DNA of 64,000 bases from Streptomyces sp. NBC_00457 (lineage in GTDB: Bacteria > Actinomycetota > Actinomycetes > Streptomycetales > Streptomycetaceae), in NCBI RefSeq assembly GCF_036014015.1, contig NZ_CP107905.1, forward strand, positions 1,860,001-1,924,000. The letters are read 5' to 3'. Under the pieces are notes generated by a model. That model had not been told where the DNA came from and did not search any database. It saw only the letters and a list, made by a program, of their open reading frames with translations. Positions 51,723 to 60,278 of the stretch are shown here, one piece after another (position 1 is the first letter of the stretch; each line of letters starts with the position of its first letter). Position numbers and translations under genes: made by a program.

Positions 51723-52714
51723 GCCTGGCTCCTTTCGACGGCTGCGCCCAGCCGCTCAGGCGAGTAGGGGTCGGCAGTGCGCGTGGTACCGATGACCTGC
51801 GGAAGTTTGAGGTGCGACAAGAGCGAGACGTGGGTCGACTGCTCGCGCGGAATGCTGGCGTGGGCCAGGCCGAACGGAATCCGCACGAAGTCGCCCGGAT
51901 GCAGCTCAACGATGCCCCGCTGCGTCGCGAGGGTGCGGATGCCGGAGACCTGGTACTGGATCTCGTCGGCGTCGAGCGTCCGCCGGTAGCGCCGACTCCC
52001 GTCACCGGCCGTCGTGTTGACGTATCCGAGTCGAATCGTCGGTGTGGCGTAGATCCACGTGGCGCCGGCACCGTCACCGATCGAGTGCACCCGCATCCGC
52101 TCGGGCTCGGCGTGCACGCGCTCGAGGAGCAACGTCTCGTCCGCGGGGAACACCGCGATGTCGTGGCCCACCGCCCCCATGCACTGGGTGACGGCCTCGT
52201 TGACCTCGCCCGGCTCCCAGCCGGGGAACGGCGGCATTACCGGCTGCGACGTCCGAATCGGCTCGACCAGCTCGGCGACCGGCGCGGGCAGGTACAAGAC
52301 CAGGTGGCTCTCCTTGCGACCGTAGTTGTCGTGGCCGACCCCACACGGGATCCGGGAGAACTCGCCCGGCCGGTGCTCGATGACCCCGAGCTCGGTCATC
52401 AGCGTCCGTTCACCATCGATCTGGTACGAGATCTCATCGACATCGCAGTTGCGGTGGTAGAACGGCTGACGACCGTTCATGACCTGCCACTCGACCCGGA
52501 GTTGGTCGTTCTCGTACACCCCGCGCGGGGGCGCGAACTTCTGCTCGACGTACTTCTGCGGGAAGTGAACGACGGGCAGGAGCTCGTGATCGTTCCACAG
52601 CTTGATCGGCAGCTTGTTCGGATAAGGAGACGCGAGGAGCAGATCCTCGTCACGATCGATGCTGCGCAGTGGCCGATCAGATCCGATGGTCATCACGTCT
52701 TCGACGACCCTCAT
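51719..52714 (-). CDS. Homogentisate-1,2-dioxygenase-like bicupin
   Basis: A 331-residue double-cupin protein. The first cupin reads FYHRNCDVDEISYQIDGERTL then HRPGEFSRIPCGVGHDNYG. The second reads DADEIQYQVSGIRTLATQRG then LHPGDFVRIPFGLAHASI. This resembles the homogentisate/gentisate dioxygenase superfamily, which cleaves hydroquinone-type rings. The metal set is best preserved in the first cupin. AGGAGG precedes the ATG. It heads a five-gene operon, 186 bp downstream of the operator ATCAACCTGGTTGAT. A second ring-cleavage step in the same pathway is inferred. Confidence 0.75.
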   Translation of the reverse strand: MRVVEDVMTIGSDRPLRSIDRDEDLLLASPYPNKLPIKLWNDHELLPVVHFPQKYVEQKFAPPRGVYENDQLRVEWQVMNGRQPFYHRNCDVDEISYQIDGERTLMTELGVIEHRPGEFSRIPCGVGHDNYGRKESHLVLYLPAPVAELVEPIRTSQPVMPPFPGWEPGEVNEAVTQCMGAVGHDIAVFPADETLLLERVHAEPERMRVHSIGDGAGATWIYATPTIRLGYVNTTAGDGSRRYRRTLDADEIQYQVSGIRTLATQRGIVELHPGDFVRIPFGLAHASIPREQSTHVSLLSHLKLPQVIGTTRTADPYSPERLGAAVERSQA

Positions 52715-52899
52715 GGAGACCTCCTCGTCTCGGAATATGGGTGGCGCCGCGGCAGCATCCCCGTGACGCCGGGACGACGCTCCGATGTGGCAGCTCTGCG
52801 ATTCAGCGCCGAGCGCGCGCCTCCAGGACCCCGCCTTACCCCACCCACGGCGTGCCACCGGGGTGCGACGGCGCGTGGCGAGGGCCGCACACCATTATT

Positions 52900-52914
52900 A
52901 TCAACCTGGTTGAT
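52900..52914. promoter_or_regulatory. TCAA-N5-TTGA operator, copy 3
   Basis: ATCAACCTGGTTGAT is a perfect 15-bp palindrome (ATCAACC-T-GGTTGAT), the best copy in the window, in the promoter of the bicupin operon. Confidence 0.65.
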
Positions 52915-53229
52915 ATATGTCTACGTACTTGACGCTTGTCGCCTCGCGTCGCCCGTCACAGAGGAGCGCAGCTGCGCGCGGCGCGATGGATCAGAGGTCT
53001 TGCCCCCGGAGTGCCAGCGAGCTCCCGCGTCAGGTCAGCCACTTGTGCGTCCATGACGGCGCCTGGCGCGGCACGACAGCGTTCCTGGCCGATCCGTCCG
53101 CGTCCGCGCGACCGCTTCCAGACGCGCCCCGGAGGATCGGCTCAGGCGCTCCACGTCGTGGCCGAGGTCGTCGTGACCACAGCAGCGCTGCGCGCCTCGT
53201 TGGACTTGGCCGGGCTACGCCCATACCGT
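52915..53229. other. Intergenic, no gene recognised
   Basis: About 315 bp between the bicupin promoter and the end of the YihY gene. Open frames on both strands look like shadow frames with no motif. Confidence 0.4.
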
Positions 53230-54357
53230 TCACCGTCCCCGCGCTCGGCGAAGACGCGTCTGCAGGTTGCGGACCGGCGTGAGCTCACGGCGCGTTCTCC
53301 ACCATGTCAGCGGATGCGGCCAGCGAGTCTCGGGAGAAGGCCAGAACTCCTGGACGCCCGCGTTGAACTCCGCCCCGAGGATGATCGCGAAGCCGAGGAA
53401 GAAATTGAAGAGCAAGAAGGCGATGGCCGTTGCCAGGGCGCCGTAACTGATGCCGGCCTGTGCGGTCCAGCTGAGATATCGGCGCAGGCCCTCGCTTGCA
53501 GCCATGAAGAACACGCCCGCGACAAGTGCGCCTCCGAAAAGGCGACGCCACCGAAGCGTGTGCTGTAGAGCCAGCTTGTACAGGGTGGTGAGCGCGACGA
53601 TCAGCAGCAAGCCTGTCCCGGGATAGTAGAAGATGTCGATGAGACGCAGGCCGGGTTCGCGCCACTCCACCGGCAGCACGCGGCCCGCGAGCGAGGGGCC
53701 AAGGGCCACCACAGGCAGGATCAGCACAGCGGCGATGAGGAACCCGATACAGAGGAGCAGGGCGAAGATGCGCTGCCAGACCGGGTGACGCGCAGATGCT
53801 TGCCCGTGTGCCGCGGTGATGGCGTCCACGAACGCGGCTATCGCTGACGAACCGGCCCACAAGGACAGTACGAAGCCGATCGAGAGCACGCCGCCGTGGC
53901 CCGGTTGAAGAACGTCGGCGACCGTCGGCGCCACCAGGTCGTCGCCTACGCTCGGGCTGATCAGCTTTCGGGAGAAGGTGATGATCTTGGACTCCACAAC
54001 CGCGACGGTGTCCGGGCCGAACCAGTGGCCGACGTAACCGAGGCTGCCGAGCAGGACGAGCAGGAGTGGCGCCAAGGACAGCATCTGCCAGAATGCTGCA
54101 GCGGCCGAGCGCATGAAGATCGAGTCGGCCCAGGACTTGGCCGCGACATGGACGACCAGCCGACGGACCTGCCCGAATTTCCTGACGACCCGGCCCATAT
54201 CCTGCGGCTCCATGGGCCGCTCCGTCTCGTCGTCCTCGTTCATCGCCACCGCAGGCTCGCCGAGCTCGATCTGCGCATCGTCGTCGAAGACGTCATCAGT
54301 CTTGATTGCTGTCTCCTTCGCCGAGGGAGGCCAGTTCCTCTGCTGTCGGGGTTCCAT
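53230..54357 (-). CDS. YihY/BrkB-family membrane protein
   Basis: A 375-residue protein. An acidic cytoplasmic N terminus (about 1-75) precedes six membrane helices with the YihY/ribonuclease-BN-like blocks AAAAFWQMLSLAPLLLVLLGSLGYVG, SLWAGSSAIAAFVDAITAAHG, ISYGALATAIAFLLFNFFLGFAIILGAEFNAGVQ. The annotation as RNase BN is historical and not supported for this family. Function in the island is unclear; it sits between two catabolic operons. Confidence 0.85.
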   Translation of the reverse strand: MEPRQQRNWPPSAKETAIKTDDVFDDDAQIELGEPAVAMNEDDETERPMEPQDMGRVVRKFGQVRRLVVHVAAKSWADSIFMRSAAAAFWQMLSLAPLLLVLLGSLGYVGHWFGPDTVAVVESKIITFSRKLISPSVGDDLVAPTVADVLQPGHGGVLSIGFVLSLWAGSSAIAAFVDAITAAHGQASARHPVWQRIFALLLCIGFLIAAVLILPVVALGPSLAGRVLPVEWREPGLRLIDIFYYPGTGLLLIVALTTLYKLALQHTLRWRRLFGGALVAGVFFMAASEGLRRYLSWTAQAGISYGALATAIAFLLFNFFLGFAIILGAEFNAGVQEFWPSPETRWPHPLTWWRTRRELTPVRNLQTRLRRARGR

Positions 54358-54647
54358 GCGAGTGGAACGACTCGATGGTCAGCAGTCCTCAAGCCTGTCC
54401 CTGGGCACGTACGGCCTTGCTCCAGGCCCGAGTTGCGAGCGACCGCCGTCGAGGAGATCTGCGCGGCGGGTCGTGTGCTTGCGGGTGCCGTGGATCAGGC
54501 GGTCGACCAGGCCGGGATCGGGCCCTGCGATTTCGGCGACCAATGCCTGTACGGCCGTCGCTTGTTTGCTCAGACCGGTGTCACCATCGCTCCACCTCAC
54601 TCCTCGGCCACGAGAGCCTCATCCGGGCGTCGGCGCCGGCCCCACGC
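54358..54647. other. Intergenic, no gene recognised
   Basis: About 290 bp between the YihY start and the aldolase stop. It holds the promoter of the YihY gene. No gene, repeat or hairpin of note. Confidence 0.4.
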
Positions 54648-55331
54648 CTAGCTGTGTGCACGGCGCACCAGGTACTCCCACCCGGCTTTGATCTGGTGTG
54701 GGTTCCAGATCTGCTCACGCTTGAACCGGGTCTCGGCCTCGTTCGATGCAGTGCGTACGCCGCCGGCAGCCTCAGCGAGGAGCTGGGTGTGGCAGGCGCG
54801 CTCGAGCAGCACCGCATACATGACGGCCGTCGCGATGTCCGGGCCGACCGTCACGGCGCCGTGGTGCGGCATCAGTATCGCGTTGGCGTCGCCGAGTCCC
54901 TCGGCAAGCTCCCGGCCCAGGTCCCTGGTCGCGATCAACGCTCCTGTGACCGTGAACCGCGGCACCTGCGGATAGGCGAACGGCACTGCATCGTGAGAGA
55001 TGGGCAGGAGCTCGCGCTGGAGCGAGGAGAAGGCGCTCAGCGCGGGAGCGTGCGTGTGCACCACTGCCCCGACACCTGCACGGCGAGCGAAAATCTCGGT
55101 GTGGATGGGGAACTCCAGATGTCGATTCCCGGTGCCCCGCAGCACCTCGCCCTCCGGCGAGACCAGGACAACCCGGTCCTCGTTGATCTCATCGAAGCCG
55201 AACCCCGAAGCTTTCATCCAGGCGCCCCGACCGTCAGGATCGCGGACTGAGGCGTGGCCCCACACCATGTCGGACAGGCCTGCGGTCGCGAGTGCACGGC
55301 TAGCGCTCACGACGTCGGCAACAACATTCAT
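54648..55331 (-). CDS. Class II aldolase/adducin family protein
   Basis: A 227-residue protein of the L-fuculose-phosphate-aldolase fold. Zinc-binding histidines occur in GAVVHTHAPALSAF (HxH) and MPHHGAVTVG, with the acidic residue in HLEFPIHTEIF. Members are aldolases, epimerases or decarboxylases; in a ring-cleavage pathway the class II-type enzyme could cleave a hydroxy-oxo acid. It is the last gene of the ECF operon. The start at 55331 removes 41 residues of non-homologous Arg/Pro-rich sequence. Confidence 0.82.
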   Translation of the reverse strand: MNVVADVVSASRALATAGLSDMVWGHASVRDPDGRGAWMKASGFGFDEINEDRVVLVSPEGEVLRGTGNRHLEFPIHTEIFARRAGVGAVVHTHAPALSAFSSLQRELLPISHDAVPFAYPQVPRFTVTGALIATRDLGRELAEGLGDANAILMPHHGAVTVGPDIATAVMYAVLLERACHTQLLAEAAGGVRTASNEAETRFKREQIWNPHQIKAGWEYLVRRAHS

Positions 55332-55411
55332 CTGGTCGAACCTCCTTCGAACGCGACCGGGGCCTGGCACAGGTTTCCGCCATCCGGATCCGCTCGAACC
55401 CGAGACCGCCT

Positions 55412-56230
55412 TCAATTGCCAGTCGTGACCCGGACCAGGACGGGCACCACGCACACGGCCAGCACCACGGCGAAGGCGACGGCGTCTCTCGACGTCGGCC
55501 GCGACGGCTGGGCTGAAATCTGGCCCGAGCCCCCCCGGGCCGTGATCGCGTCGCCCATCTCATCGGCACGCCTGAGCGAGGCCGTCATCGCGGTGGCCAG
55601 CATGTCGATCATCTCGCTTCTGCGTCGACGCCAGCGCTCCCGCCGGGTCGTCGCAGCAACACGTGGGCGCAACCGCCGTGCAGCGAAAAGCACACGGAAC
55701 TCCTGGCTCAGGATCGGGAACGCCCGCAGTGTCAGCGCGAGGGTCACCGCCCAGTCATCAACCGGAAGTCCCAGCGCCTTGAACGGACGGCCCAGCTTCG
55801 AGACAGCGGGCGCGACCTCCGAGACGTTGGTCGTCCACGACACCAGTGCGCAGATCCCCATCATCGAGGCGGTCAGCAGGAGCAGCTGCAGGTAGCCGAG
55901 CAGGCCACCGAGACCGGCCGGGTCACCGCCTGCGGCGCCGAACGCCACGCCGCCGATGAGCAGGAGCACCCACAACAGGGGCGGCATCGTGGGCAGCACT
56001 CCACGCGTGACGCCGGCCAGCCTGCCCACGGCCAGCACGAACACGGTGAGCAGTCCGATCGTCGTCCAGGTAGGGAAGGACACCATCAGCACCGAGAAGA
56101 CCGCCACGACGATCAGCTTGGTGCCTGCCCACAAGCGGTGGACGGGTGAGTTCCCGGGAACCGGACGCAGCAGCACCAGTGGCTTGGTGCGCCTGCGCTT
56201 CCGGATGGATTCGGTCTGGGCCGCGGTCAT
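55412..56230 (-). CDS. ECF transporter transmembrane subunit EcfT
   Basis: A 272-residue membrane protein with five to six helices and the EcfT marks LHRLWAGTKLIVV-type VHRLWAGTKLIVVAVFSVL, LTLRAFPILSQEFRVLFAARRLR (the A-R-G coupling helix is related) and RADEMGDAITARGG. It couples the ATPases to a substrate-binding S subunit. The ATG overlaps the fused ATPase stop by 4 bp. Together they form a complete importer for an unknown small hydrophobic substrate. Confidence 0.85.
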   Translation of the reverse strand: MTAAQTESIRKRRRTKPLVLLRPVPGNSPVHRLWAGTKLIVVAVFSVLMVSFPTWTTIGLLTVFVLAVGRLAGVTRGVLPTMPPLLWVLLLIGGVAFGAAGGDPAGLGGLLGYLQLLLLTASMMGICALVSWTTNVSEVAPAVSKLGRPFKALGLPVDDWAVTLALTLRAFPILSQEFRVLFAARRLRPRVAATTRRERWRRRRSEMIDMLATAMTASLRRADEMGDAITARGGSGQISAQPSRPTSRDAVAFAVVLAVCVVPVLVRVTTGN

Positions 56231-58254
56231 CGAGCGCCTCCGGTGTGAGTGGGCGCCGGCACGAGTGTGCCCTTGTGCAGCTGCAGGGTGCGCGGACACA
56301 GCTCGTCGAGTCCGGAGAAGTCGTGGGAGATGACGATCACCGTGAGTCCTGTGTCCCGGCGCAGCTCGGTGAGCAGCGCCAACAGGCCGCGCGAGCTCGC
56401 GGCGTCGAGGCCGGCAAGTGGCTCGTCGAGGATGATCGCGCGCGGTTCACGGGCCAGCAGACTGGCGAGCACCACACGCCGCATCTGACCGCCGCTGAGC
56501 TGGTCGATACGCCGACTCGCCAACGCGGGATCCAGACCGACAGTGACCAGGGCGCGCTCCACGCGGCTGTGGTCGCCGGGATCGAACCCGGACGCCGAAG
56601 CGATCTCGAACTCGACGCTGGCACGCATCAGCTGGAGCCGAGCGGCCTGGAACGACATCGCGACCGCACCCACTTGGTCCGACACCGGATGGCCGTCCAG
56701 CAGGCAGCTGCCCTTCGTCGGCTCCACGAGTCCAGCCATGATCCACGCGAGTGTCGACTTTCCCGAGCCGTTCAGCCCGTGGATCAGCACGCCGTCACCT
56801 TCGCCGATCGTAAGGTCGATGTCATGGAGGGCCGTCGATGCCCACGGGGTGCCGCTGCCGTACTCGTGTCCGACCCCCCGCAGCTCGAGCAGGGGTTGAC
56901 CGCTGCTGTGGCTCGGCGCGAGCTTGGCGGCCGGGACGGGCGCCGAGATCACCATGTCCACGTTGTCTTCGTTGCCAGTCAGGTTGACGATGCGATCGGC
57001 GGTGCAGGCCTCGTCGTTGAAGTGGGTGATGTGGACGATCGCCATGTCGTGGCGCTGGGTCAGCCCTGTCAACATGTCGATGAGCGTGTCCCGGCCAGGC
57101 TGGTCGACCATGCTGGTGATCTCGTCGGCGATCAAGAGTCGCGGCTCCCGAGCAAGCGCTGCAGCGACCGCAAGACGTTGGAGCTCGCCGCCTGACAGGG
57201 CTCCGGTGTCGCGTTCACCCAGCTCCGCGAGACCTACCTCGGCGAGCAAGCGGTCAACGTCGACGGAGACGCCACACGGGAGACCCCACACGACGTCGTC
57301 GACGACGCGGGTACCGAGGACCTGGCTCTCCGGGTGCTGCATGACCACTGCGGTCCCACCGAACTGGCCGAGACCGACCGCCCCGGGGCGGTCGAGGGCG
57401 CCTGATGTGGCCTCACGACCGGAGAGCATCAGCATGAGAGTCGTCTTGCCGGAGCCGTTGGCACCGGTGACGGCCACGTGCTCCCCCGACGTGATGGTCA
57501 GGTTCAGCGGGCCGACAGCGTCCTGGACCGTACCGGGGTAGCGGAAGCAGGCGTCGCGCAAGGTGACCGGCACGGGTGCGACAGGGCGGTCGTCGTGGAC
57601 GAAGTCCAGTTGGTGGACGTCCGGAACGCTGCCGAGTCGGGCGAACACTCGCGACACGGCCCACCAGGCGACCATGTTGATGATGGTCATGATGACCATC
57701 GCGGTCGAGATGACGAAGATCGGCCAGTAGTCGATCAGCGTCGCCGCGGCGTCGCGCACCCAGTCGCCGACCGACTCCAGCGCTGGCACCACGCTGAGGA
57801 TGTTCGCGACGCCGTCGGAATAGCCGGTGATGAGCTCGAAGATCACCTTCCGGAATGCCGAGAGCACTGCCACGAGGGCTGCGACACCGACACCGAAGAC
57901 GGCGCCCGCCGTGACAGCGGCGACGGAGATGCTCCAGATGCCTCCGCCCCGACGCTTCACGAAGCCGACCAGGCCACCGATGTAGACACAGATCACTATC
58001 GAGCAGGGACCTGCCAGGCTGACGACGAGGAACGTGACGATGGTGCTGGCGACCGCCGCTGCTCCGAGCACCCGAAGACGGTGGCGGAACGCCAGCAGAG
58101 CCATCGGCACGGTGCCGAGCGTCAGAAGCGGGGCTGCGAACGGCAGCGCGGTGGCGGGGACTACGATGGCGCTGCAGAGGGCGGCCATCACCGCCGCGTG
58201 CGCGAGTTCGGCTGGTTGCAGCGGCCCGGTTCGCCGGAGCACTTCAGTCTTCAT
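56227..58254 (-). CDS. Fused ECF membrane component and tandem ECF ATPases
   Basis: A 675-residue fusion. Residues 15-205 form about five to six membrane helices (AAVMAALCSAIVVPATALPFAAP, VAAVTAGAVFGVGVAALVAV), of DUF2232/S-component-like type. ATPase 1 has Walker A at 264-271 (GANGSGKT) and signature LSGGELQR at about 353. ATPase 2 has Walker A at 493-501 (GLNGSGKST) and signature LSGGQMRR. Both carry Walker B (LLIADE, IILDEPLAG). ECF groups normally encode S, A and A' separately, so the S-like part appears fused. It starts 19 bp after the DsbA gene. Confidence 0.82.
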   Translation of the reverse strand: MKTEVLRRTGPLQPAELAHAAVMAALCSAIVVPATALPFAAPLLTLGTVPMALLAFRHRLRVLGAAAVASTIVTFLVVSLAGPCSIVICVYIGGLVGFVKRRGGGIWSISVAAVTAGAVFGVGVAALVAVLSAFRKVIFELITGYSDGVANILSVVPALESVGDWVRDAAATLIDYWPIFVISTAMVIMTIINMVAWWAVSRVFARLGSVPDVHQLDFVHDDRPVAPVPVTLRDACFRYPGTVQDAVGPLNLTITSGEHVAVTGANGSGKTTLMLMLSGREATSGALDRPGAVGLGQFGGTAVVMQHPESQVLGTRVVDDVVWGLPCGVSVDVDRLLAEVGLAELGERDTGALSGGELQRLAVAAALAREPRLLIADEITSMVDQPGRDTLIDMLTGLTQRHDMAIVHITHFNDEACTADRIVNLTGNEDNVDMVISAPVPAAKLAPSHSSGQPLLELRGVGHEYGSGTPWASTALHDIDLTIGEGDGVLIHGLNGSGKSTLAWIMAGLVEPTKGSCLLDGHPVSDQVGAVAMSFQAARLQLMRASVEFEIASASGFDPGDHSRVERALVTVGLDPALASRRIDQLSGGQMRRVVLASLLAREPRAIILDEPLAGLDAASSRGLLALLTELRRDTGLTVIVISHDFSGLDELCPRTLQLHKGTLVPAPTHTGGAR

Positions 58255-58273
58255 GTTCGCAGCCCCCTCCGCT

Positions 58274-58915
58274 TCAGCTGACGTCAGGCGTCAGGTCCTC
58301 GGGCTGCTTGCGCTTGATCTCCCAGAAATCCGGATAGGAAGCGAGTGTGAGGACGGCATCCCACAGCTTGCCGGCCTCTTCGCCCCGAGGGATGCGAGAG
58401 AGCACCGGACCGAACACCGCGACACCGTTGACGTGGACGGTCGGGACGCCGGCGATGGCGCCGGGCACCTTCACGCCCTGGTCAGTACTCGCGCGCAGCG
58501 ACTCCTGGTACTCCTCCGAGGCGGCGGCGTCAGCCAGCTCGGCCGGCAGACCGACCTCGTCAAGCGCCTCCGCGATGATCTTGTCGAAGTCCTTCTTCAG
58601 CAGGTCGCCGAAGGCCTTGTTGTCGCCGTTGTGGATGCGCGAGCCCAACGCGGCGTAGAGCGGCTCCACGATCTCCGCGCCGTGCGCGCGCTCGGCGGCC
58701 GCCAACACCCGGACCGGCGCCCACGCCTTCGCCATGATCTTCGGGTTGCTGAACTGGGTAGGAAGGTCATCCTCATTGAGGATCGCCAGGCTCAGGAGGT
58801 GGAACGACACCTCGAAGTCACGGACCGCCCTCGCCTCCAGGAGCCAGCGGGACGTGATCCAGCTCCACGGGCAGAACGGGTCGAACCAGAAGTCGGCACG
58901 GGCCTTGTCGGACAT
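58274..58915 (-). CDS. DsbA/HCCA-isomerase-family protein, copy 1
   Basis: A 213-residue thioredoxin-fold protein. It has FWFDPFCPWSWITSRWLLEA, with the first cysteine position followed by PWSW, so the CxxC pair is not complete. It belongs to the DsbA-like group that includes 2-hydroxychromene-2-carboxylate isomerase and mycothiol-dependent S-transferases. cis-Pro-region residues follow in GVPTVHVNGVAVFGPV. A mycothiol-dependent isomerase in the catabolic pathway is plausible. It is about 55-60% identical by eye to the gene upstream, a tandem duplication. Confidence 0.8.
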   Translation of the reverse strand: MSDKARADFWFDPFCPWSWITSRWLLEARAVRDFEVSFHLLSLAILNEDDLPTQFSNPKIMAKAWAPVRVLAAAERAHGAEIVEPLYAALGSRIHNGDNKAFGDLLKKDFDKIIAEALDEVGLPAELADAAASEEYQESLRASTDQGVKVPGAIAGVPTVHVNGVAVFGPVLSRIPRGEEAGKLWDAVLTLASYPDFWEIKRKQPEDLTPDVS

Positions 58916-59152
58916 GGCATACCTCTCGGTGAGATGAAATCGGGTGCGATGGAGATCGAGTCACGGGCCGCTCACCCAACGTTTTGAGTCAGGGTCAGAC
59001 CGTGCTCGAGTGGATGGTTTTATGCAGGTCAGCGCCTTCACCGCCGGTGCGGTGGCGCAACGCGGGCGCACGAACGCAGACTGACTGAGGCTCTGCGCGT
59101 CGGTTACTGGAGGCCCTCAGCCACCAAGCTCCGAGTCGCCCAAGCCCGCAGC

Positions 59153-59794
59153 TCAGCCGAAGTCCGGCTCGAGGTCTGCGCGGTCGCGCTTGAGCTCCCA
59201 GAAGTCCGGACAGGAAGCGAGCGTCAGGACGGCGTCCCACAGCTTGCCGGCCTCTTCCCCCGGCGGGACGATCCGGCCGATCACCGGCCCGAAGAACGCC
59301 ACACCGTTGATGTGAAGAGTCGGAGTGCCGATACCACCGCCGGGCACGTCCATGCCCTCACTGTTGCTCTTCTTCAGCGCGGCGTCCCACGTGGGGTCCG
59401 CCGCCGCCTCCGCCAGCTCAGCGGGCAGACCGACCTCGGCGAGGGCGTCCGCGATCAGCACATCGAAGTCACGCGCAACGACGTCCTTGAATCCCTTGTT
59501 GCCGGCGTGGTGGATCCGCGAGCCGATCGCGGTGTAGAGCGGGCCGAGCATCTCACGGCCGTAGGCGTCCTCCACCGCCGCGGCCACGCGCACCGGCGCG
59601 TACACCTTGCGCAGCATCTCCGGGTCATTCAGCTGGTGGGGCAGGTCGCCTTCATTGAGCACGACCAGGCTCATCACGTGCCACGTCACTTCGAAGTCGC
59701 GGACCTTCTGCGCCTCGAGGAGCCATCGGGAGGTGATCCAGCTCCACGGACACAGTGAGTCGAACCAGAAATCGACGTGAGGCTTTTCGGGCAT
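59153..59794 (-). CDS. DsbA/HCCA-isomerase-family protein, copy 2
   Basis: A 213-residue paralogue of the preceding copy, same length: DFWFDSLCPWSWITSRWLLEAQ near the N terminus and GTPTLHINGVAFFGPVIGRI later, ending in DFWELKRD. The start at 59794 is chosen at the homology boundary. It is the first gene of the operon that continues through copy 1, the ECF importer and the aldolase; a gap of about 240 bp before copy 1 may hold a second promoter. TCAA-N5-TTGA operators lie 70-103 bp upstream. Confidence 0.8.
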   Translation of the reverse strand: MPEKPHVDFWFDSLCPWSWITSRWLLEAQKVRDFEVTWHVMSLVVLNEGDLPHQLNDPEMLRKVYAPVRVAAAVEDAYGREMLGPLYTAIGSRIHHAGNKGFKDVVARDFDVLIADALAEVGLPAELAEAAADPTWDAALKKSNSEGMDVPGGGIGTPTLHINGVAFFGPVIGRIVPPGEEAGKLWDAVLTLASCPDFWELKRDRADLEPDFG

Positions 59795-59863
59795 TGAGGA
59801 GTTTCCTCTCGTAGCGGCTGGACGATTCGCAACGCGGTGCGGCGCCGACCACACTCCAGGCCT

Positions 59864-59897
59864 ATCAACGTTACTGACATATGTCAACGAGGTTGAT
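59864..59897. promoter_or_regulatory. TCAA-N5-TTGA operators, copies 4a and 4b
   Basis: GTCAACGAGGTTGAT (59883-59897) is a full match. ATCAACGTTACTGAC (59864-59878) is a one-mismatch partner. Between and overlapping them is the perfect palindrome TGACATATGTCA (59875-59886). They lie upstream of the DsbA-like gene and opposite the M24 gene. Confidence 0.6.
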
Positions 59898-60131
59898 ACT
59901 CACTGCTGCGAGTGCCCCTCCCGGCAAACCGGAGGGGCAACAGGAGGCGGCTCGGGCCGGACGGGCAGACCCTCAGTAGATGCATAGTCGTCGGCGGACA
60001 CGCCCCCACGCGTCCCCTCACAGCAGGCTTTGACCTACTGCTCTCGCAGTAGTCGAGCGAGCAACCAGAGGCCCGCCAGATCTCTGCACGCCACGTCGGA
60101 GACCCAGGAGGTCTATGCAATCACCCACAGG

Positions 60132-60143
60132 ATTGTTGACAAT
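60132..60143. promoter_or_regulatory. ATTGTTGACAAT dyad upstream of M24 gene
   Basis: ATTGT-TG-ACAAT is a perfect interrupted dyad, of GntR/FadR-like form, 136 bp before the start at 60279. It also holds TTGACA as a possible -35 box. Confidence 0.45.
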
Positions 60144-60278
60144 AATGTTAGTGTTCTGTCGGCGCTGGCGGCCGAACCCGACGGTCAGGCGGCCGTGCCA
60201 CCACCGACCTACGAGAGGACCGCGCTCCGTTGGCCTCGGAGCGGTAGATCGACCAGATCCGGGAGTGAGGAGACAACC

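Noticed and set aside
54379..54600. Small minus-strand frame between YihY and aldolase genes
   Set aside because: No ribosome site, no family resemblance and mixed codon bias.
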